DNA of 64,000 nt from a virus (IMGVR_UViG_3300032093_000002:124001-188000); one strand, 5' to 3'; shown: positions 48,036 to 55,751, numbered from the stretch's first letter. The notes: generated by a model not told the origin, from the letters alone. A program made the numbers and translations.

Positions 48036-48236
48036 ATGGCAGCAATACTAATAACACTTATCTTCGTGGTTCCAATATCGGTTTATTGGGCTCATCTAAT
48101 TCACAATATGAAAGAAAATTTTCCTGATTATAAAGGCGAAGATTTTCTAAATTGGGGTGAGAACGAAATGAAAAAAGAAACTGAAACTAACGAATGGGAT
48201 GACAATCAAGTTCATACTGAAGGTGGGTTTCACTAA
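48036..48236 (+). CDS. Single-span small membrane protein
   Basis: 66 aa with one N-terminal helix (LITLIFVVPISVYWAHLI) and an acidic cytoplasmic or periplasmic tail. No family recognised. Located 28 nt after the previous gene. Confidence 0.5.
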   Translation: MAAILITLIFVVPISVYWAHLIHNMKENFPDYKGEDFLNWGENEMKKETETNEWDDNQVHTEGGFH

Positions 48237-48245
48237 ACATATTTT

Positions 48246-48920
48246 ATGAAAATAACATTCATCAGCGACACACACAACAAACATAATCACTTGACAAGTA
48301 ATGCCTACAATAACATTCTTGGTGGTGGAGACGTTCTTGTTCATGCTGGTGACTGCACTAGCATGGGAAAGAGTCATGAGATTACAAATTTCCTGAATTG
48401 GTTCAGTATGACTGATTTTAAACATAAAATCTTCATTGCTGGTAATCACGATTTCGGTTTTGAAACTCACACTGACATTGCTGAAGAATTCAAAGATAGA
48501 GGTGTCATATATCTTTTTGATAGTGAAGTTGTAATCGATGGTGTAAAATTCTATGGTAGCCCTTGGCAACCCGAGTTTTACGATTGGGCTTTCAATTTGC
48601 CTAGAGGGGAAAAACTTGCGGAAAAATGGGCTAAAATCCCTGGTAATACCGATATCTTAATCACTCACGGACCTGCTCATGGAATGCTCGATTGGACTCC
48701 ATCAGGTCAAAGAGTTGGTTGTGAGGATTTATTCAAAAGGATTATGGAAGTTCAACCAAAAATTCATGTTTGTGGACACATCCACTGTGCATACGGACAA
48801 AAAAATTTCAATGGTGTTGAGTTCTTGAACGCATCTGTTCTCAATGAAAGATACGAATATGAAAACAAACCAATTGTTGTAGATTTTGATATTGAAACAA
48901 AACAAATAGATTATCCATGA
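48246..48920 (+). CDS. Calcineurin-like metallophosphoesterase
   Basis: The 224-aa protein has the full metal-site series: FISDTHNKH (D-x-H), LVHAGDCTS (GD), IAGNHDFGF (GNHD), ITHGPAHGM (H), VCGHIHCAYG (GHxH). It hydrolyses phosphodiesters or phosphomonoesters with two metals; phage members act on cyclic nucleotides, RNA ends or nucleotides. A cyclic-phosphate-associated receiver-like protein lies 0.7 kb downstream in the same transcript. Confidence 0.9.
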   Translation: MKITFISDTHNKHNHLTSNAYNNILGGGDVLVHAGDCTSMGKSHEITNFLNWFSMTDFKHKIFIAGNHDFGFETHTDIAEEFKDRGVIYLFDSEVVIDGVKFYGSPWQPEFYDWAFNLPRGEKLAEKWAKIPGNTDILITHGPAHGMLDWTPSGQRVGCEDLFKRIMEVQPKIHVCGHIHCAYGQKNFNGVEFLNASVLNERYEYENKPIVVDFDIETKQIDYP

Positions 48921-49399
48921 AAAATCAAAATGCAATCGAGGAATTAAAAAAACTAAATTCCGATGATTACGTAAAAGTTACAATTGACCTTTATAGAAAG
49001 TCATTACTCGAAATTTGTTACCACACAGGTTCCAAATTTGATAAAACATTTACCTGTGATACTGAAACCACTTGGAGAGGTGCCAGCCTTGTTTGTGAAC
49101 AATTTGTTGTTTCTGAACTTTTAGAACTTTTGGAATCAAAAGACCTAATCGAAATGCAAGATGTGGACTTTCCTGATTTGTCAATAGAGACATCTACGGA
49201 CGGCGACGTTGACGTAACAAATATTGAGTGGGAAGAACCATTGACTGAAGAGGAAGAGTCAGAATTTAGTCCTATGGACTTATATTGGGATTCCGAAATT
49301 ACAGACTCTGAACTAAACTTTGGAACCGGAAGTATTCACACAATGGTTATAGAAAACTCTGATTCAATAATTACTAAAATCACTGAAGATGAAAAATAA
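48917..49399 (+). CDS. Acidic unknown 160-aa protein
   Basis: An acidic protein with FDKTFTCDTETTWRGASLVC and a very acidic middle (EEPLTEEEESEFSPMD). Coupled by a 4-nt overlap to the phosphoesterase. Unknown family. Confidence 0.55.
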   Translation: MKNQNAIEELKKLNSDDYVKVTIDLYRKSLLEICYHTGSKFDKTFTCDTETTWRGASLVCEQFVVSELLELLESKDLIEMQDVDFPDLSIETSTDGDVDVTNIEWEEPLTEEEESEFSPMDLYWDSEITDSELNFGTGSIHTMVIENSDSIITKITEDEK

Positions 49400-49640
49400 A
49401 ATCAACAATGGTCATTATTTGGAATTGATGGATAGACTTCACGTTCAATCTTCGATGATTGAGGAGCATTTAGTAAATCATCCCTTAACAAAAAAAATAA
49501 AAAAAGTAAAAAAGTTGATTGACAATGCAAGTTGGACCTTGATTGAGGCATACCAAATTGTTGGTCAGAAATCATATGAAAAAGAAAATAACCCAATTGA
49601 AAAAGTTATACTTAGACGACGTAAGAAACCCAAAAACTGA
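49389..49640 (+). CDS. Small basic helical protein
   Basis: 83 aa, lysine-rich (LTKKIKKVKKLIDN ... RRRKKP). Overlaps the genes on both sides by 11 and about 65 nt. Unknown; may bind nucleic acid. Confidence 0.5.
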   Translation: MKNKINNGHYLELMDRLHVQSSMIEEHLVNHPLTKKIKKVKKLIDNASWTLIEAYQIVGQKSYEKENNPIEKVILRRRKKPKN

Positions 49641-49896
49641 AGGGTGGACAATTGTCAGAAATTATGATGAATTTGTCAAATATATTAATGAAAATGGATT
49701 ACCTGATGAAATTTCATTTGACCACGATTTAGGGGAAAATACAAAAACAGGATACGATTGCGCTAAGTGGTTTTGTGAATATTGTTGGGGAAATGGATTA
49801 CCAATCCCAAATTATAATGTCCACTCCGCAAATCCCGTGGGTCGAGATAATATAATTCAAATTCTCAAAAGTTTTGAACGTAAACTTAATGATTAA
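49576..49896 (+). CDS. Cyclic-phosphate-processing receiver (cREC)-like protein
   Basis: A 106-aa protein starting at 49576. KKLYLDDVRNPKTEGW, then DEISFDHDLGENTKTGYDCAKW and NVHSANPVGRDNI carry the DD, FDHDLG and HSxNP motifs of the cREC group, receiver-like proteins linked to cyclic-phosphate RNA chemistry and common in phages. It may regulate or take part in RNA-end repair. It is the last gene of the operon, with a terminator following. Confidence 0.75.
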   Translation: MKKKITQLKKLYLDDVRNPKTEGWTIVRNYDEFVKYINENGLPDEISFDHDLGENTKTGYDCAKWFCEYCWGNGLPIPNYNVHSANPVGRDNIIQILKSFERKLND

Positions 49897-49925
49897 AGAG
49901 GTGAGATAATTCTCACCTTTTTTTG
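49897..49925 (+). terminator. Rho-independent terminator
   Basis: AGGTGAG/CTCACCT (49899-49905 with 49912-49918) followed by seven T. Confidence 0.88.
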
Positions 49926-49933
49926 TATTTATA
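49926..49933 (+). promoter_or_regulatory. TATTTATW late-type motif
   Basis: Plus-strand TATTTATA directly after the terminator, 3 nt before the start at 49937. Confidence 0.6.
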
Positions 49934-49936
49934 TGT

Positions 49937-50557
49937 ATGAGTTATTTTACCCTTCAACCATTAAAAATTCTTGTAACTATTGCGGAATCGCTTTACTCAA
50001 CGGATTTTGACTTTTCAAGACCTTGGGATGATGCTGATGAAAATTACAAAATATTGAAAGAGAAATCTTCTTGGACGGGGGTAAATTCTGAGATTGAGGA
50101 CATGGAATTTATGGCGGCATTAATCAATATAAATGAACCTATTTTTCAACAACTGAAAGAGGGTTCTATATCTATAAAAGAAGCAATCGCAAATTTAACT
50201 TTACCTGAACTTCAGAAATACAAAATTTACTATGAAATTTGGGGTCCAGCAACTTTGACTGAAAAATATTCTACAACTTGGCAAAGTTATGATAGAAAAT
50301 GGGTAAGTGCAAATATCAGACACTCATATAATGAAGGGACATTCGATTATTATGATGGAAATTACGAAGAATACGAAACAGATAATTTCGAACCCGATAA
50401 TTTTGATATAACGGATGTTAGAACACTTAGCGAATCCAAAAAACCAATTTTATCCAAATTGGTTGTCGAAAATACGAAAGAAATATTGAATAATTTGGAT
50501 AAAGAGACTTTGATAGAATTAAGAAATCTAATTAATCAGAAACTTTCTTCTTCTTAG
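49937..50557 (+). CDS. Unknown 206-aa acidic protein
   Basis: An acidic protein with a Trp/Tyr-rich middle (YSTTWQSYDRKWVSANIRHS) and a very acidic EEYETDNFEPDNFD stretch, ending with a leucine-rich helix (LNNLDKETLIELRNLINQKL) that could dimerise. The start is set by the motif ending 3 nt upstream. Converges with and overlaps the next gene. Unknown family. Confidence 0.6.
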   Translation: MSYFTLQPLKILVTIAESLYSTDFDFSRPWDDADENYKILKEKSSWTGVNSEIEDMEFMAALININEPIFQQLKEGSISIKEAIANLTLPELQKYKIYYEIWGPATLTEKYSTTWQSYDRKWVSANIRHSYNEGTFDYYDGNYEEYETDNFEPDNFDITDVRTLSESKKPILSKLVVENTKEILNNLDKETLIELRNLINQKLSSS

Positions 50558-50753
50558 ATTCTTTTGCCAATTCACCCAATGTTTTTTTCTTAGTTCCAGG
50601 GTGAACATAACCTCTTTTATATTTATACTCAACTTCTACAGGACCGTTAGTAGTAATTTTAGAATTATATCTCCAAATTGAAATGCAATCCTCATCTTCA
50701 AACACATATTCGTATTTCGTGGGTTTCGGTTCTGGTTTTTTTTCAAAAGGCAT
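50532..50753 (-). CDS. Small basic protein, unknown
   Basis: 73 aa, MPFEKKPEPKPTKYEYVFED..., with a beta-rich middle and lysine-rich tail. The start at 50753 lies 3 nt after a host-like TATTTTTG box. No family recognised. Confidence 0.5.
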   Translation of the reverse strand: MPFEKKPEPKPTKYEYVFEDEDCISIWRYNSKITTNGPVEVEYKYKRGYVHPGTKKKTLGELAKESKKKKVSD

Positions 50754-50756
50754 ACA

Positions 50757-50764
50757 CAAAAATA
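50757..50764 (-). promoter_or_regulatory. Host-like promoter TATTTTTG
   Basis: Minus-strand TATTTTTG 3 nt before the start at 50753. It resembles both motif classes. Confidence 0.45.
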
Positions 50765-50768
50765 AAGA

Positions 50769-52136
50769 TTATTTGTTCATAGCAAAATAATCGTCGGGTA
50801 AAGTTTTTCCTAAAACTTTTTCCAAAGCCCTTATTTCTTTTTCTGAATACTTAGCTTTTTTTTCTTCATCCGACAAAGGTAAATCAACTTCTTTGTCTGT
50901 TCTTAGATAATTCTGATTGAAACTTTTGGATTCTTTGTTATTTTGTTCGGAAAAATATAAAAATTCATAAGGGTTTTTTCTTCTTCTAACACCTGGCTCA
51001 GGAAGTCTTCCTGGAAATACAGAGAGATAAGGGATTTTCAGACTCTTAACAAAAGCACTTTTGGCTTTACCTTCTCCATTTTTAACTTGAACTAATCTGA
51101 ATCCGTCAATAAATTTTGCTGTCATATCAACACCAAATACCATATCAATTACATTACCCCATGTAGAATATTTCTTTATTTCAGTAACTTTAGTTGGAGC
51201 ATTTTGGATTAAATCAACAAAGTTTTTTTCAGCCGTCTCACCAAGTGTTGTAGTAAATTTCAGTTTTCTTTTCATATCCTGAAAATCTTTCTCTTTTTCT
51301 TCATGAAATTTTTCCAATAAATCCACATGAGCCATACTGATTGACTTTATGTCGACATTTTTTTCTTTCATCATTCTATCCAAAATAGGTTGCCATTTTT
51401 TAGGTAGAGCAGATTCGAGTCTTTTTGGGGTGAAATATAATTCGATAACTTTAATGTCCGAACCCATAGGTAAGTCTCCACCTTCTTGTCTTTTTGTTAT
51501 TTCGTCCGCCCAAAATGTGTAGTTTGTATCTACATGGTTCAGAATACTCCAATCATCCTCTTCGATGAGTCCAAACCAATTTTCATTTTCCAACTTATTT
51601 TTTAGTTCGGTTATTTTCTCACCGATGGTCATAGCAGGGCCTTCTACCCATTTTACAAAATTATTTTTCCAAGGTTCAACATCTTTTTCGAAACGATTTA
51701 ATAAAATTAGATTTTGTTTGAACCATCCTTTCCCTGGCTTTCCTATTCTCATATTAAATTTGGGATTAAAAGCTTGGTTAAAGAAAACTGAGAGATTTGT
51801 TTGTATTAAATCTAAATAAGCCTTTCTTCCTAATTCTGTAATTTTGTTTTGTTGGTCTTTTGGTGGATTGAAAAAATTCTGCTTTGTCCTCATCATTTTT
51901 CCAGACATTGTATTTGTAGAAGTTTTTCTCCTCTGTATTTCATTTTTCAAAAAATCTTCGAAAAAAACATACTCGTCATCTTCAATTGGTATTTTGAGTT
52001 GTAACTTTGCTTGAATATTCTTCAATCTATTACCTACCTCGGGGTCATCTGTATCACCAACCCATCTTCGGATTTTTGTTTCGAGTTCTTTCCTGTCAAC
52101 TTCTTCCCTTAGTAATTTTTTAATCAAATCTCTCAT
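50769..52136 (-). CDS. Tagged protein with PD-(D/E)xK-like C-terminal domain
   Basis: The 455-aa protein starts MRDLIKKLLREEVDRKELE, a tag with L-R-E. In the last third, LGETAEKNFVDLIQNAP, YSTWGNVIDMVFGVDMTAKF and FRLVQVKNGEG show a G-x-x-AE...ID...QVK order, as in PD-(D/E)xK nucleases (Glu, Asp, Gln/Glu-x-Lys). If active, it would be a packaged DNA nuclease delivered with the genome. The middle is helical and unrecognised. The late-type motif lies 5 nt upstream. Confidence 0.65.
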   Translation of the reverse strand: MRDLIKKLLREEVDRKELETKIRRWVGDTDDPEVGNRLKNIQAKLQLKIPIEDDEYVFFEDFLKNEIQRRKTSTNTMSGKMMRTKQNFFNPPKDQQNKITELGRKAYLDLIQTNLSVFFNQAFNPKFNMRIGKPGKGWFKQNLILLNRFEKDVEPWKNNFVKWVEGPAMTIGEKITELKNKLENENWFGLIEEDDWSILNHVDTNYTFWADEITKRQEGGDLPMGSDIKVIELYFTPKRLESALPKKWQPILDRMMKEKNVDIKSISMAHVDLLEKFHEEKEKDFQDMKRKLKFTTTLGETAEKNFVDLIQNAPTKVTEIKKYSTWGNVIDMVFGVDMTAKFIDGFRLVQVKNGEGKAKSAFVKSLKIPYLSVFPGRLPEPGVRRRKNPYEFLYFSEQNNKESKSFNQNYLRTDKEVDLPLSDEEKKAKYSEKEIRALEKVLGKTLPDDYFAMNK

Positions 52137-52141
52137 ATATG

Positions 52142-52149
52142 AATAAATA
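52142..52149 (-). promoter_or_regulatory. TATTTATW late-type motif
   Basis: Minus-strand TATTTATT, 5 nt before the start at 52136. Confidence 0.6.
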
Positions 52150-52159
52150 GTAAATAAAA

Positions 52160-53167
52160 TTAGAAACCAAATCTTGTTTTGGTTGCGTCAAAATTTTGTA
52201 CTACTTCTGAGGCTGTCAAAACATCGTAGTATATCATAACCTCAGACACATTACCTGTGAATTGATAACTTCCACCCAAATATGCAGATTTTCCAATCCA
52301 AGCAGTTTGGTTATTAGTAATTGAACCAACTAAAGTATTTGCAACACTACTGATTTCCACACCATTCACATACAATTTCATAGTTGAACTATTTCTAGTA
52401 AAAACTACATTATACCAATTACCATTGTTGTATGAAGAAAGTGGTGAGTTTATTGATTGACTTATTCCACTACTCTGCCTAATGTCCCCTATAATTTGAC
52501 CACCATTTAGCCAAATTCTGTAATTCCATGGGTATCCACCATTAGTTTCTTTGGAAATAATCATTTGTATCCCACCTTGTGATGTTTTATACCAAACAGA
52601 AACGCTAAAAGTTTCAGCGTTGAGGAAGTTATTTGTATCAACATATTGAGTTCCCGCAAAAGTTAAAGTTCCTCCATTTATCGCAGAATATCCAACCCCA
52701 TTTGTTAGTGTTGCGGTATAAGCGTTTGGAGATAAATCATACCAATTTATCCCTGAACCAGGATATGAGGCTACATTACCAGCAGTCAAATAAAGTTGTA
52801 AGTCAGATGTCACTATACCTGAACCTGTGAATGTTGTATAGTATCCGTTGGCACTAATCCAATTCAGAGCTTGGGTAGACCCTGTAAAGGTCTGACCAGC
52901 AACACTACTCGCCAATTCAATGAATTTATTTTCAGTTTTACCATCAGTTCTAAAAAACCCCAAATAGGCGGGTATACCAACTGGATTTGGTTGGTTACCT
53001 GCTGGTACTGGTTGAGCAATGATGTATCCCAAATCTTCATCAGGTCCATTCCAAAATTGTGGAGAGTTTGTATATCCTGATGTTGGAGTTCCGATAGCGA
53101 AATCTCCTGATTGAGTTGTTCCAGGGATTACTATTTGACTTGGATTGTATGCGTAGGGTGTTGCCAT
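52160..53167 (-). CDS. Tail/receptor-type protein with LamG (concanavalin-like) domain
   Basis: After an N-terminal Pro/Gly-rich structural part (residues 1-100), the 335-aa protein has a LamG/concanavalin jelly roll: NWYDLSPNAYTATLTNG, FSVSVWYKTSQGGIQMIISK, GNWYNVVFTRNSSTMKLYVN and GNVSEVMIYYDVLTASEV, the usual strand order. Phage tails and decorated heads carry such sugar-binding domains. The late-type motif is 4 nt upstream. It forms a pair with the next TP-repeat protein. Confidence 0.8.
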   Translation of the reverse strand: MATPYAYNPSQIVIPGTTQSGDFAIGTPTSGYTNSPQFWNGPDEDLGYIIAQPVPAGNQPNPVGIPAYLGFFRTDGKTENKFIELASSVAGQTFTGSTQALNWISANGYYTTFTGSGIVTSDLQLYLTAGNVASYPGSGINWYDLSPNAYTATLTNGVGYSAINGGTLTFAGTQYVDTNNFLNAETFSVSVWYKTSQGGIQMIISKETNGGYPWNYRIWLNGGQIIGDIRQSSGISQSINSPLSSYNNGNWYNVVFTRNSSTMKLYVNGVEISSVANTLVGSITNNQTAWIGKSAYLGGSYQFTGNVSEVMIYYDVLTASEVVQNFDATKTRFGF

Positions 53168-53171
53168 CCTT

Positions 53172-53179
53172 TATAAATA
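53172..53179 (-). promoter_or_regulatory. TATTTATW late-type motif
   Basis: Minus-strand TATTTATA, 4 nt before the start at 53167. Confidence 0.6.
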
Positions 53180-53201
53180 TTCTATCAAACTAAAATTATT
53201 T

Positions 53202-53768
53202 TTAATAACATTGTCCCCAATTCACAATGTTCGTTCCTACCACTTGAATGAATGTGGCCCCATCTGTGATTGTAAATTCCGCACCTATCGGGGGGATTGT
53301 TAGTTCTTTATTTCCGAAAACTTGGTCTCCTTGTCTAAGTTCTGTAAATGGTTTGTATGAATAAATTGTAACATTACTTGGAGTTCCAAAATGAATAGAA
53401 TTACAAACATCTTGATACCAACCACCCGTGATTAACCTTTCCATGAATATGGGTGTTGGGGTGAGTGTTGGTGTCGGGGTGTTTGTGGCTGTCGGGGTTG
53501 GGCTATGTTGTGTTGGTGTAACTGTCGGAGTAGGTGTCATTGATGATGTCATCGTGGGCGTAGGTGTTGATGAAGGACAAAGTCCTGTATTAATAATTGT
53601 GAGTGGTGCACCATAATCTTCCTGAATCAAATCTTCAGCACAAACTAAGACCCTATCTAACGGACTTAATGAATTGACACTGATGATTCCACCTGTACAT
53701 CCTGTCCATCTGTAATACCCATCCTCAACACTGTTAAAATTGGTAATTTCGTAATAGTTACACGCCAT
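53202..53768 (-). CDS. Virion-type protein with Thr-Pro repeat linker
   Basis: The 188-aa protein has a Cys-containing N-terminal domain (MACNYYEITNFNSVEDGYYR), a linker of TPTPT/SPTPT repeats (about 93-130) and a C-terminal beta domain ending FIQVVGTNIVNWGQCY. Thr-Pro linkers of this type join domains of phage appendage proteins in Bacteroidota phages. The late-type motif fixes the start at 53768, shortening the open frame by 50 residues. Confidence 0.7.
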   Translation of the reverse strand: MACNYYEITNFNSVEDGYYRWTGCTGGIISVNSLSPLDRVLVCAEDLIQEDYGAPLTIINTGLCPSSTPTPTMTSSMTPTPTVTPTQHSPTPTATNTPTPTLTPTPIFMERLITGGWYQDVCNSIHFGTPSNVTIYSYKPFTELRQGDQVFGNKELTIPPIGAEFTITDGATFIQVVGTNIVNWGQCY

Positions 53769-53771
53769 GTA

Positions 53772-53779
53772 AATAAATA
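53772..53779 (-). promoter_or_regulatory. TATTTATW late-type motif
   Basis: Minus-strand TATTTATT, 3 nt before the start at 53768. Confidence 0.6.
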
Positions 53780-53785
53780 GAACAA

Positions 53786-54102
53786 GAGTATAAAAAAAGG
53801 GGACACCGTCGTGTCCCCTCGATTCTCCGTCGAGAAAATTTTGGTCGGATTTTTTTTGAACTGAGGGGCTAAAGACCAATAAACCCGTGGGAGTGGACAA
53901 CTCCTGTTTTGGATACATGTCTCAAAACATTCAAAAAAAGACGTGGTTGTTAGTTTATTAAGGATGAAACTAGAATGACCTTTCTTCGTAAACCTCCCGT
54001 GTTTTGATAAACCTTTTTTTTCTAATTTATAGAGCGGAGAAGAAAATAGGTCGGGTGAGTATGGGGAACCACCACATGAAAAACCATTCCGCTGTCCATT
54101 TG
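53786..54102 (-). ncRNA. Free-standing RNA of about 310 nt with own promoter and terminator
   Basis: A complete host-type promoter (54108-54139) and a strong terminator (AGGGGACAC/GTGTCCCCT around 53799-53816, then seven T) bound a stretch with no credible gene. Within it AGCGGA pairs with TCCGCT over about 50 nt near the 5' end, GGAGT pairs with ACTCC, and the terminator stem closes the 3' end. The only ATG frame near the start encodes 25 residues. It does not match RNase P, tmRNA or 6S consensus that I could recognise. Confidence 0.6.
53793..53822 (-). terminator. Terminator of the 310-nt RNA
   Basis: Minus-strand AGGGGACAC-GACG-GTGTCCCCT stem-loop followed by seven T. Confidence 0.88.
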
Positions 54103-54107
54103 TTTTA

Positions 54108-54139
54108 CAAAGATAAGAAAGATAAAATTAAATTCCAAA
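54108..54139 (-). promoter_or_regulatory. Host-type promoter TTTG-N20-TATCTTTG for the RNA
   Basis: Minus-strand TTTG 54136-54139, 20-nt spacer, TATCTTTG 54108-54115. Confidence 0.75.
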
Positions 54140-54176
54140 TCTTTTCAAAAGATTCAGATAAAATCTGAAAATTTCG

Positions 54177-54265
54177 TGGTTGGGAGTGGAGTCGAACCAC
54201 TGGCACACGGCTTTCATACCGCTGCTCTACCTTAAACCCCGAAGAGTTACTGAGCTACCTCAACC
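54177..54265 (-). ncRNA. tRNA-like RNA with hairpin inserted in the D-loop
   Basis: The ends match a tRNA: acceptor GGTTGAG against CCCAACC with one mismatch, T-arm AGTGG-TTCGACT-CCACT, D-stem GCTC/GAGC. The D-loop holds an inserted hairpin AACTC-TTCG-GGGTT (54235-54248). One extra base separates acceptor and D-stem. The anticodon stem GCGGT/GCCGT leaves a six-base loop ATGAAA. If it decoded, GAA (Phe) would be the anticodon, but tRNA-Phe already exists at 9491. It has its own TATTTTTG promoter. Call: aberrant tRNA or tRNA-derived RNA. Confidence 0.65.
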
Positions 54266-54275
54266 AATTGTCTTA

Positions 54276-54283
54276 CAAAAATA
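54276..54283 (-). promoter_or_regulatory. Host-like promoter TATTTTTG for the tRNA-like RNA
   Basis: Minus-strand TATTTTTG, 10 nt before the 5' end of the tRNA-like gene. Confidence 0.5.
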
Positions 54284-54417
54284 ATAAATCTTTATTAGAC
54301 CACCAACATTTGTAAGAACTTTTTTTTTGAATTTGAATACCGAGTGTCTTTCATCGCCTATAAGTTTCAAACTCATTACAAAATTAAAGAATCTTTTTCA
54401 ATCGGTCAAATTTTTGA

Positions 54418-54425
54418 TATTTATT
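54418..54425 (+). promoter_or_regulatory. TATTTATW late-type motif
   Basis: Plus-strand TATTTATT, 3 nt before the ATG at 54429; it selects that start over an upstream in-frame ATG at 54327. Confidence 0.6.
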
Positions 54426-54428
54426 TTT

Positions 54429-55067
54429 ATGAAAAATTTGATATTATTTCCGATTCTTTGTTTGAGTTTTATTTTCTCAAACGCTCAAGACACTGTAAGA
54501 ATAAAACACACAAACTATACTACAGTATTTTCTAAATCTAAAAAATATCCGGTTCTTGTTGAATGGTGGGTTACAAAAAAAATGGTTGATTGCCCGACAC
54601 CACTCAAAAGGAAGGATAATTTCAAACCTGACCCAAAGTTAGTTGTTGATACTGACATTTCCAAAGATTATGTTGGTAGTGGTTTTGACAGGGGTCATAT
54701 GATGCCAGCTGCGGACAATTTATGTCAAACTCAACAAGTCCAAGATGAATGTTTTTATTTTTCCAACATGTCCGCACAATATCACAGCCTTAATGCTGGA
54801 GATTGGAAATCTCTTGAAACCTTGGTTCGTGACGAGGCAAAAACTCAGGATTCAATAAAGGTGTGGTGTGGTAATATCGGTGAAATTCAAAAAATTGGAA
54901 AGGTTTCGGTTCCTAAACAATGCTGGAAGGTCATTTACATTAAAAAGCAGAACGTTTGGAAGTCTTACCTGTTCGAAAACGATAAGTCAAAACCTGATGG
55001 AATCAAAAATAATGAAGTAACTTTATCTGTGATAGAAAAATTAACAGGGCTCAAGTTCAAATTATAG
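54429..55067 (+). CDS. Secreted DNA/RNA non-specific endonuclease
   Basis: The 212-aa protein has a signal peptide (MKNLILFPILCLSFIFSNAQ) and the NUC1/Serratia-type active site FDRGHMMPAAD (Asp87, Arg88, Gly89, His90) with NMSAQYHSLNAGDW, holding the metal-binding Asn. It degrades DNA and RNA outside the cytoplasm. Late expression of an exported nuclease suggests digestion of released host nucleic acid or of extracellular DNA in biofilm. It overlaps by 6 nt the convergent GH25 gene. Confidence 0.9.
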   Translation: MKNLILFPILCLSFIFSNAQDTVRIKHTNYTTVFSKSKKYPVLVEWWVTKKMVDCPTPLKRKDNFKPDPKLVVDTDISKDYVGSGFDRGHMMPAADNLCQTQQVQDECFYFSNMSAQYHSLNAGDWKSLETLVRDEAKTQDSIKVWCGNIGEIQKIGKVSVPKQCWKVIYIKKQNVWKSYLFENDKSKPDGIKNNEVTLSVIEKLTGLKFKL

Positions 55068-55751
55068 ATTCTGTAAATCTTGAACAGTACCTTTAAAATA
55101 ATTCATATCAACGTTTCCATTAATTCCCTTAATCCTTCCTGTAGTTGAGTGTTGCCAAAATTGATTTTCTTGGTTTTGAAAAATGTATGGTTCAGAGTTT
55201 CCATGTTTTAATAACCAAAAAGTATTGTCGTTAAAATTATCTTTTATGAAATCATATTGTATTTTTCCATTCAAGTAGAATATAGGACTTTTACCATATC
55301 TCTTTTTTAACAAATCAGTGAAAACCTTCAATTCTCGAATAACATGAACTTTTCTTTCTTCAGGACACACACTGAGATTTAATAAATCAATAGAGGGAGG
55401 CAACATCCCTTTTAAAACTGGTACAATTTCACTGTAGTTTTTAAATTGTTGGGTGCCAGAGCTTGAAATAGAGAATCTGTGATATGCACTTGTCCTTATC
55501 TTTCTTGAAAGGGCTCCGTTCAGATTTTTTCTGAACATTCGGTCTTTATGACTACTACCTTCAGATGACTTTATGAAGACGAATTTTACTTTAGTTGTAT
55601 CAATTGAACTCCAATCTATATTACCTTGATATTTGGAAATGTCGATGCCTGAGAGATAGGTTACATTGGTTTGTTTTTTGGTTTCACATACATTTTTACC
55701 GAAAAACATAGATAGTACCAAAACCGAAGAAAGAATTAAATATTTTATCAT
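55062..55751 (-). CDS. Secreted GH25-fold protein with altered active site
   Basis: After a signal peptide (about residues 1-21), the protein follows GH25 lysozymes: LSGIDISKYQGNIDW (Asp37), VKFVFIKSSEGSSHKD, SAYHRFSISSSGTQQFKNY and MLPPSIDLL. In active enzymes the last motif is DxE; here it is ID-L-L (Asp122, Leu124), so the catalytic Glu is absent. It may bind wall without cutting, or another acid may serve. Its promoter is of the host type, unlike the other wall enzymes here. Confidence 0.78.
   Translation of the reverse strand: MIKYLILSSVLVLSMFFGKNVCETKKQTNVTYLSGIDISKYQGNIDWSSIDTTKVKFVFIKSSEGSSHKDRMFRKNLNGALSRKIRTSAYHRFSISSSGTQQFKNYSEIVPVLKGMLPPSIDLLNLSVCPEERKVHVIRELKVFTDLLKKRYGKSPIFYLNGKIQYDFIKDNFNDNTFWLLKHGNSEPYIFQNQENQFWQHSTTGRIKGINGNVDMNYFKGTVQDLQNL

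Noticed and set aside
53768-53918. Longer N-terminus of the Thr-Pro repeat protein from 53918
   Set aside because: The extra 50 codons cross a terminator hairpin and the RNA 3' end; the late-type motif sits 3 nt before 53768.
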